Origin: Filobasidium wieringae
Taxonomy: Eukaryota > Basidiomycota > Tremellomycetes > Filobasidiales > Filobasidiaceae
DNA: 64,000 nt
NCBI GenBank assembly: GCA_001600055.1
Contig: BCIV01000004.1
Span: 918,430 to 982,429 of the forward strand
Direction of reading: 5' to 3'
In this document: positions 56,267 to 64,000 of the stretch, piece after piece
Position numbering within the stretch: the first letter of the stretch is position 1
How the letters are laid out: each line of letters begins with the position of its first letter
Program-made: the position numbers and the translations under genes
Notes under the pieces: model-generated
What the model saw: only the letters and a program-made list of their open reading frames with translations
Told to the model about the DNA's origin: nothing
The model's database searches: none

Positions 56267-59199
56267 ATGAAGAACTTTACCTCCCTCTTTGCCCTCTTAT
56301 CCATCTTGGCAGGCTCCACTGCGGTCCAGGCGGCCACCAAGGAACAGTGGCGTGATCGATCCATCTATCAGTCAGTCACACCAGCTTTTCAGCCTTACCT
56401 TGAAAATGGACTGATGCGATCTGGGTATGATCTCGTAGGATCGTCACCGATAGGTTCTCCAAGTCTACTCAGAACATTAACAATGTCGATAATTGTCCTC
56501 CTACCGGTGGATTTTGCGGTGGGAACTGGAAATCCATCATCGATAAACTCGACTACATCTCCGATCTCGGGTTCGTCCTTCCACATCCCTTCGCATCTTG
56601 ACAGCGGCACCATCTAACCACCCTCGTTTCTGATTCAGTTACTCGGCCATCTGGATCTCCCCTATTCAGCAAAACCTTGATGTTGATACCCCTTACGGGT
56701 TACCTTACCACGGATACTGGGTCGATAACCCTACCAAACTCAACTCCAGGTTCGGTAGCGAACAGGATTTGAAGGATCTGATCGATGCTGCTCATTCTCG
56801 TGGAATGTTAGTCCCTTTGAGTTTCAGTATCTTCTCCTCTCTATCATAAGGGGTTCCTTTACCCATACCCATACATCCCGTTCAAACCGATCACTAACCC
56901 TCACCCATCTTCCTTACCTAAAACGATAGGTATGTTATGGTAGACGTCGTCCTGAACCATATCGCGACCAAAGGAGCCCAAGCTACCGTCCAGGAGATGT
57001 TGGATGCCGATCCTATGATGGGATATAGGAATGTTGCGGACTATCATCCTTATTGTAAGATGGATTACAACGTCTTTGAGCAGGTCAGGAATTGGTGAGT
57101 CGGTCCGAGTTGTCGGTTGATGTGTAAAGGAGCTGATAGGAATCGGTTATGGTTAGTTCGTTGGGCGATTCTAGTAAGTTTCAATTTTTGGTAATCATAC
57201 CATGACAGTTGACTGATGATCGTGGTTGATGAAAACAGAGGTCCCGCTTGTCGATGTCAATTCTGAATCCTCCACGGTCCGCGCGACTTTGAACGACTGG
57301 ATCTCATCGACCATCTCTCACTATGGGATCGATGGGTTGAGGCTGGATGGTAAGACATCTCATTACTCGCATGATGAATGGATCTTCAGGGATTTATTGT
57401 CGACTTTTGCACAGCCGCTAAACATATGCCCCCTGATGCTCTTAAGGAGTTCTGTACGGCTTCCGGAGTCATGTGCATGGGAGAGATCTTCACTTCCGTC
57501 GCTCAGTGAGTTGAACAGATGAATTCACCGTCGGAGATAAGAGCTGATGTTTTTTTTCTCTCATCAGGGACTTGGTTCCTTACGTCAACGGAAACATCGA
57601 CTCGGCCCATGGATTCCCTATTTACAATGGAATCAAGACCGCCTTCCAGAGCGGCATGAATGTTCAAGGATTGGTCAACAAGATCACCGAGTCTCAGCAA
57701 TTCATTAATGTAGGTCATTGCATCTACCCTAGAGTATAAAGAAGATGACTGATAGGTCACTCTATAGGACCCAAGCGTTTTGGGAACTTTTGTTTCTAAC
57801 CACGATGTTTCGCGTTGGTTTGCTGTCAACGCGGATCTGGATCTCGCTCAGAACGCCATGACCGCGTTGCATATGATTGAAGGGATTCCCACCAGTATGT
57901 TTCCTGTAGCATCGACTAGAAAGCTTTGACTGATCTCCAGTCTTGATTCAGTGTTCTATGGTGAAGAGCAGGTCAGTACTGCATATTCTTCGGATGTGTC
58001 GCGCATAGCCTGATGTCGTGTCGCTTCAACCTCTCTAGGAAATCGCTTATGGAATGGACGATCCCGTAAGTTCGTGTGTCTTGGCAGGGACGAAGATGAA
58101 ACTGACCCGTACTCCTTCGCTAGGATACCCGTTTCGCCATGTGGTCTACTGTCGGAGGACTCGGAACGACCAACTACCCCACCGACAAGCCTACCTTCCA
58201 GTTGATCAAGCGCCTCAATGCCATCCGATCTTATCTCTACAAGGGAGATGGATTCGCTCTGGCCGAGAGTAAACTTTTGACTAAGGCTGGATCTAAAACC
58301 GAAGCCGGTCTTAAGCGGGGCAACATGGTCTATGTTCTTAACAACGTGAGTTGACAGGAACTAGCCTTTCTTGTGCCGGTGCTGACAAGTCTCGCGCGTG
58401 TCTGATAGCGTGGAACTAGCGGTTCGGGCGGATCAGTATCGGTCCCCGGTACTGGGTTCTCTGGCACTGCCGTTGAGTAAGCTAGTTCCCCGACTTTTAC
58501 CATACCCTTGTCATTGACCAGGCCGCCTTTCGATTGACGTCGCAGTATGCTTACCTGCACCCAGGTTCAAGTTTCGGCTGACGGGGCCATTACTGTCAAC
58601 TACCCCTCTGGAGGTAAAGCCTTTGTAAGTGTCTACCTCTTGGTCATATGATACGTGTGCTGACGATTGGCCCACGCTAGGTCTTCCTTTCCTTGGCTGA
58701 TGCTGCTGCCAGTGGAATCTGTCCCGATCTTGCGGGAGCTGCTGCGTCTTCCAGCGCGGTTTCCACTGCTGCCACTAGCCAGATCTCTGTTGCGGCGTCT
58801 ACCCCTGTTTCAGTCACCGATTCTATCCAAACCTCTGTCACCGCGACTGCCAGTATGAATGCCTCCTCTGCGGCCGCGTCTAGTGTTGTGAATGGTAAGC
58901 TAGATGCTTGGTACGGATCAGGAAGCCGTATGTGACTAAACATACGACTTTTCTACAGCACCTGCGACAGATGCTACTTCCAAGGGTCCTACGGTTCCAA
59001 CCGTCACCGGCGGCCTCGCGGCCTCTGACATCGCTACCGCCACCGCGAGTACGGGCGCCATCGGTCTCCCCGTCGGAACGTGAGTTCCGAAGCATTCCGT
59101 ACGCTGTCAGTTGTAAGCGAGTGACTGACTGATTTGATACTGTTACGCAGTTGCCGACTCAAGACGACCCATCGTTCTCGAAAGAGGCGATCTGAGTGA
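56267..59199 (+). CDS. Secreted alpha-amylase (GH13)
   Basis: Extracellular endo-hydrolase of alpha-1,4-glucans (starch, glycogen). The ATG at 56267 gives a signal peptide (SLFALLSILAGSTAVQA) before the mature start ATKEQWRDRSIYQIVTDRFS. Exon 1 ends at 56370 and exon 2 is 56439-56570 (GTTCGT donor); about a dozen more short exons follow. All four GH13 regions are present: VDVVLNH, GIDGLRLDAAKH (nucleophile Asp; spliced over an intron at about 57351), MCMGEIFTS (acid/base Glu) and FVSNHDVSRW (Asp). Domain C follows with TCTQVQVSADGAITVNYPSG. The C-terminus is a Ser/Thr/Ala-rich stretch (ASSSAVSTAATSQISVAAST) with no starch-binding CBM20 module, ending in a short basic tail. Family and activity are secure; the last exon (after 59158) is less sure. 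Confidence 0.92.
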
Positions 59200-59361
59200 T
59201 ACAGCCAACACAGCTGACGATTTCTTTGAGACGAATGCCGTGCATTCGCTCTATGATTCTGTTATGACCTTTTTATGATGACGATACCATTCCACTTTTC
59301 TCCTTTATTATGACAACTTCCGTTATAAGCTACAAAGAGGGTATCTGTATGTCTTCAGTTT

Positions 59362-62300
59362 TCATCGCAAAGACGCGCAGTTGCAATGGCATCCTGCAAC
59401 TGGACACGTCTCGTGTCGAGATGAACCTGCCTCGTCGTCGTCGCCGTAGAACCAGAGCATGATGTGGTGGTAGTGTCCTCCATGATGACATCTACAGCAA
59501 GCTTTGATATAAGCAACGCACATACCATATCGTTGATAGTACAACGCTTACGTTTGACAGAACACGAATGCGGATTCGAGGGTGTCTGTTGGACAAGTCT
59601 CAGATAAGCGCCTTGACGCAAGCTGAATAACATCATTGCATACCTTGAGGTGGACCATCCGGAGGAACCATATCTATTTGTAGAAGACAGATGACACATC
59701 TTGGTAGGCGGTTTTTGCAAGTTGGACAGCAAGATGTCTACGGATTGACAGTCAGCCATGAGCTTTTTCCGTGTCATGTAAATAACTGGAACTGACCCTC
59801 GTTTTCCCTTGTATTACTTGCCCCTTCTTCTGCTCCCCACCTGTTATGTTTTTCTGACAGAAATTACAACGGACAACGACCTGTTTGGGAATCTTGATCT
59901 CATCTCCGTACCAACGAGCGATGTTGCCTCGACTCATGTCGAACATCACTCTGCCTCTATACATTTTCCATGCATCAAGCATGTCGCGGTACTCTTCGAT
60001 CCATCTCGTTACCTGAGCGGTCGGTCTAGGGACAGTAGCCCCTAGTATAGCGGCAACTTGGATATCACCAGTGACATCCACATAGCGACTGATTATGTTG
60101 ATGCCTTGCTGTCCGAGCCCGGTAAGCGGAATTCCCTGTAGCGATCCGTGCTGCAAAGCCATGTTCGTTTGGTTCTCGAGGAAAGTCGAGAGCTGTAGGA
60201 AGTTGCGTTGTTAGTTTGCTTCTAGCGATCCTAGCTATAGAACAACACATACGAGACCATCGTTGACGAATCGAATCGCAAGCACGATTCTGTCCAGCAA
60301 CGGTAACTCGAGGTCATTGATTGTAATTTCCCACGATGTTCCACCGGCAAGGTAGTTGACCATCGCTCGCATGTATGGGTCGGACAAGCGGAGTTCCTTA
60401 GCTACTGCTTGGTCGATTCTGCCTTGTTGCAGGAAGGAACTAAGCATACGGTGTGTATCGCCTGAAGATGAATTTAGCTGTTGCGTCAACAAGAAGTACC
60501 CGAAAAAACTCACTCTCGCTTTGCTTTAGCATACGGACCGCCCGAGCCTTCTGACTGTTTACGAGCGCAATCCATGCTGCTTTTGTGAGGTGCGTTTGAG
60601 AAATCCTGCAGCCATAAATTCAGTACGGATCATTGCCAATTGGGCATACGCTCTCACCTCAAGATTTCCATTTCCAATCTTGTACCGGTCAGCTCCCCAC
60701 AGATAGCCAGCATGAACTTCCGATGAGTCCTTTTTGAAGTTTCGACTGGTAGGGTGGAATCGAGAAACTCCTCCGCTCGAAGCCTCATGATCCCTTCCAT
60801 TGCTGCAACATAATCCGGTTCAAGGGCACTGTCGACTAATTTTCCTCCCCGCATGCGTGGAGATCGAGCCGAAACAGCTTTCGAGTATAGAAAAGATTCT
60901 GTCTGAAGTTCTCGATCTCTCGGGCTGGGTTTACTCTCGTTACTGATAGCATGCCCATTCCAAACTCCGTGTACCCCCTGCAGAGTGAAGTCGAATCCAG
61001 GCACCGACCTCATCTCGGACAACCCCATTAAACGGATGAAGCCTGTTGCGCCGAAGGTCAGCTCATCATGCAGCATCTCGCTTTGGCATTGCCACCCACG
61101 ATCGAGCCATTCAAAGAGGAAACCACCGGTGGTAGGGATCTTGGTTTCGATAATATCGTTTGCAGAGAACTGACCGCGAATGGTGTAAACATCAGGGACT
61201 ATAATCCAGAATAAAGCTCTTACCTCTAATCCGAAATCCATCATAGCTTTCCTCCTCATAGCCATACTAATGTCCATCCCCAGCACGTCGTTCCATTCCG
61301 AAACATCGTCTTCTAGCGCAATCGGTGCTCTTGGGGAAGCCCCTGGTGACATGCTCCTCTCCATCTCCCTCACAAACGTCGAAGGCATGGGTCTGGGAAC
61401 ATTCCCACTGGGTGAATGTTCCTCAAACGTCCGTTGCCAAGAAACAGGACCTGTGCGAGAGGTATGTCTTCTACCGGCATCGAGGGCGTTGATATCCGCT
61501 CCCGCTTCGGAAAGAATGGCGCTCCGATTCAGGCTCAAATTTCGAACATTCATGTTGGTCCTCTGCGATCCTCTTTGAGACCGGGTTCTTCCTCTAGGTA
61601 AAGGTAAAGTTGTGGAGACCGCGTTATTGCCAGGCAAGGGAGGAGATCGCATCGAAGGTATTGACGGATCCTGTTCGCTAGGTTCGATCCTAGTTACCTG
61701 AGAAACGATTGAAACTGCTGTATCCCCCTGTTGCCCCGTAGCAATCTAAACATGAACATACATACAATTAGTCCGCTCGTCAGTCTTTATCCCCGGAAAG
61801 ACTTACCAAAGGCGCAACCCCCGTCTCCTCTATAGTCATACCGTTATCCCTGAAAATGCTTAACACGCTAGCCTTTCCGCTCCCAGGCTCTGAGAGGAAA
61901 GTGAAAGTCTGTAAACCTGGGTCTGGGGCTGGTTTTGCTAAACGATTGCACATCCGTTTCAGTAGATGAGATTCCTCTGGAGCGTGTTTCGGTAAATTGA
62001 ACAACTTACTGCTTTTTACTCCCGTCATCACGGTCCATACCCCTGAACCTTTCGCTTCTCCTTCTGGTCGTCCGAACCTAGGTTCTCTTCCTGCGTCCAC
62101 GGTCTGCCCACTCAGAACATCGAAGACCAAAACCCCGCCTTCCTTCGTACCAACCCCTAATCTTTGTCCGCCACGTCCAGAAGCATACGGATCCCAGACG
62201 AGATTACTTATCCCACCTCTCCCCGAAGCTTCATAAGAACAAATCTCCCCCGATCCTTGCCCTGTCGTTACCCCTGTTCCTGTCCCAGCCGTTCCACCGA

Positions 62301-63441
62301 GTCCGAAACCGGCAGTGAATCCTCCCGCTCCTGTACCACTTGATGAGGTGAAACTCGGATGGGAACCTGTCTTTAAGAACCTGGTATCCCAGATCTTTAC
62401 TATTCCCATCAAACCTTCTTCCGAACTAGCAAACAGATGGGGGTAAAGAGTGGATGTACAGAGGTTCAGGAACGCTCGAGTAGGGAGATTGAATGCTACC
62501 CCTTTTTCCCCCTGGTTGGTCGAGTTGGGATCGGATGGAGAGGGAAGTCGGAGGTCTAGACATTTGATCGATTTGGAACTTGTTCCTGCTAAGACTAAAG
62601 TATTGGTATGATGAAACGTTGACAGGGATTGAACACCTTCTCCAGGGAGATACTGTTGCAAAGGTTTACTCCCTTCTTTCCCGTAAGATGGAGTGTTCTT
62701 GGTTTCGCTCTCTTGAGGATGAGGTTGGATTTTCTCCCCCGGGTTTCTAGGATGAACAGAACCAGGTGCGAATGAAGATAAAGACCGTTCCAAATCCCAA
62801 ATGAAAAGAGCGGGGAGGTTCTTGGTCTTCTCATACCCCGCTACCAATACCGCCGGATCTCTTTGAGAGAAAGCGAGAGTTTGACAACTTCTGTTTTGAG
62901 CAAGGGATAAGGTCCCGAGGACGTTTGGACCGGAGAGGGAAGGGAGGGAGGTGGGGAATTGGTGCGTCATGCTACGTGAATTGAGATCTAGGATTTGGAT
63001 TTTGCCTTGAGGTGTTCCATATGCCAGGAGACAATCGTACGAAGGGTGAGGGGACCATGTTATTGTCTAGCAGCAAGTGCAGATAGATAACAGTTAGAGA
63101 CGGATTGAGCGGATGAGCTTGGTAAGAAAGTGGTTGGTTGTCTCACCCGTAGACCTGGAAGATCTGTTGCGTGAGCTACCAATCTGGAGCTCGACAGCTT
63201 TTACCCAGGATGCCGCAGTATCAAGGACAGGACGAGAGCAGGAGCAGAATGCATTTCATCATCAGACCATGATCTTCTTACTGTGCTACCTTTGTACAAT
63301 CAGACGAACCTCTCTATCGTATTCGTACATCTTGACTTCCCCCGAATGGATCGACATTTGCGCCACGACATAGCGATTCTTCCCGTCTTGTTGCGAGGTA
63401 TTTGGATTCGCTAATGCCACTCGTTTCAAGGAGGAGGACAT
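59362..63441 (-). CDS. SEA4: SEA complex WD-repeat subunit Sea4/Mios
   Basis: Subunit of the SEACAT/GATOR2 complex that signals amino-acid sufficiency to TORC1 at the vacuole. The ATG is at 63441; exon 1 63441-63310 (44 codons, GTTCGT donor), exon 2 63197-63147 (17 codons), then a long exon from 63066. The N-terminal beta-propeller shows TITWSPHPSYDCLLAYGTPQ, AVLVAGYEKTKNLPALFIWD, NLCTSTLYPHLFASSEEGLM then GIVKIWDTRF, GGISNLVWDPYASGRGGQRL and GTKEGGVLVFDVLSGQTV. A helical middle follows (AAWIALVNSQKARAVRMLKQ, ISRYVDVTGDIQVAAILGAT, WIEEYRDMLDAWKMYRGR). The C-terminus has the RING-like zinc module of Mios: CNFCQKNI, CCPTCKNRLPRCVICLLQID, then CRCHHGGHYHHIMLWF and TCPVAGCHCNCASLR before TGA at 59364-59362. 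The Cys/His ligands are intact. Identification is strong; several inner exon borders are approximate. Confidence 0.9.
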
Positions 63442-64000
63442 GGCTTCCCTGAGAACCGTCAGGATGAGGAAGGGAGGCTTGTAGTAGAACCTAGGGGAGG
63501 AGTGATATGACGATATATAAGAGAGTAGGCACCCATATTGGTTGTCTGCTGATCGCGGAAATAGATGTCAGGCTCTGTTTAGCGGGAACGTCAGATCGCC
63601 TGTCGTCGACCTACTCTACCATAACTCACTCATCCAACTTGCTATGAACCATTTCTCCATATAGACAGTCAAATACCTTCAGTAGTGATCCGCCTCTGTA
63701 ACTGTCGTTACTACTCCTCTTCGAAATCCCGTCACGGTCGAAAAAAAACGACCAAATTCGAGCTTGTAGAGTTCCGAGCGGAACGACCTTTTATCAAGCT
63801 GAACTGCGTGACGCCGGGTCATCGAATCGAATCTGCACCGCTCAAGGGTCAACAAATTCAGCCTGAACGGAATCTTAAGCTACGCCATCGTCCCTCCTGG
63901 AGATTCTTGGGAACAACTCATGATCTCCCTCTAATTGAAATTCGGGGATCGCCTTCTCCTCCATCTTTCCGCCTTCTACCGACCACCATCTACCCGTACA
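63442..64000. other. Upstream region of SEA4 to the window edge
   Basis: 560 bp with no supportable coding sequence. It holds the SEA4 promoter and, toward 63950-64000, C/T-rich DNA that may be the leader of a gene continuing beyond the window. Confidence 0.5.

Overview
The window is a gene-dense, intron-rich eukaryotic chromosome segment. Nearly every gene carries several short introns (about 45-120 nt, GTNNGT...YAG, with CTAAC/CTGAC-like branch sites). Many proteins are rich in Ser/Pro low-complexity sequence. Fungal families are present: monofunctional Mtd1, sterol-sensing HMG-CoA reductase, SEA4, an eisosome-like BAR protein, and Zn2Cys6 and GATA proteins. The intron density and gene style suggest a basidiomycete, most likely a Tremellomycete yeast. 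This assignment is inference; no species could be named. There are no operons, CRISPR arrays, insertion sequences, rRNA or recognisable tRNA genes.

Layout, left to right: 3' part of MTD1 (+, 4-1038); a Ser-rich unknown protein (+, 1780-5272); a Zn2Cys6/basic nuclear protein (-, 5604-7869) divergent from mitochondrial pyruvate carrier MPC2 (+, 8134-8915); a 1.9 kb leader and a GATA-finger factor (+, 10807-14189); mitoribosomal uS5m (-, 15124-16335) divergent from a NASP-type histone chaperone with an LEA-like repeat tail (+, 16688-18949); HMG-CoA reductase (+, 19685-24123); PRO2 (+, 24541-26046) convergent with a coiled-coil orphan (-, 26076-27321); a GPI-anchored Thr-rich protein (-, 28271-29444); a possible HMG-box protein (+, 30328-32076); eIF5 (-, 32192-33855) divergent from an Swt1-like PIN endonuclease (+, 34650-36712).

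The second half continues with an unassigned 2.2 kb; a five-helix membrane protein (-, 38923-~40180); a Ser/Pro/Arg-rich unknown (+, 40851-43268); CLASP/Stu1 (+, 44165-48094) convergent with a kinesin (-, 48228-51740); a 40-residue mini-gene (+, 52369-52681); an eisosome Pil1/Lsp1-like protein (+, 53516-55594); a secreted alpha-amylase (+, 56267-59199); and SEA4/Mios (-, 59362-63441).

The genes are mostly unrelated housekeeping functions, with no metabolic or defence cluster. Functional themes that recur are microtubules (CLASP beside a kinesin), mitochondria (MPC2, uS5m) and chromatin/transcription (NASP, GATA, Zn2Cys6, Swt1). The most unusual observations are the NASP chaperone joined to tandem 11-residue LEA-like repeats, a 7-nt and a 10-nt microexon that complete conserved motifs, a GC-AG intron, recurrent GTTCGT 5' splice sites in four genes, and a spliced 40-aa protein. 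Exon structures were built by hand from splice consensus, reading frame and family motifs. Most sum to whole codons, and the few that do not resolve are flagged.
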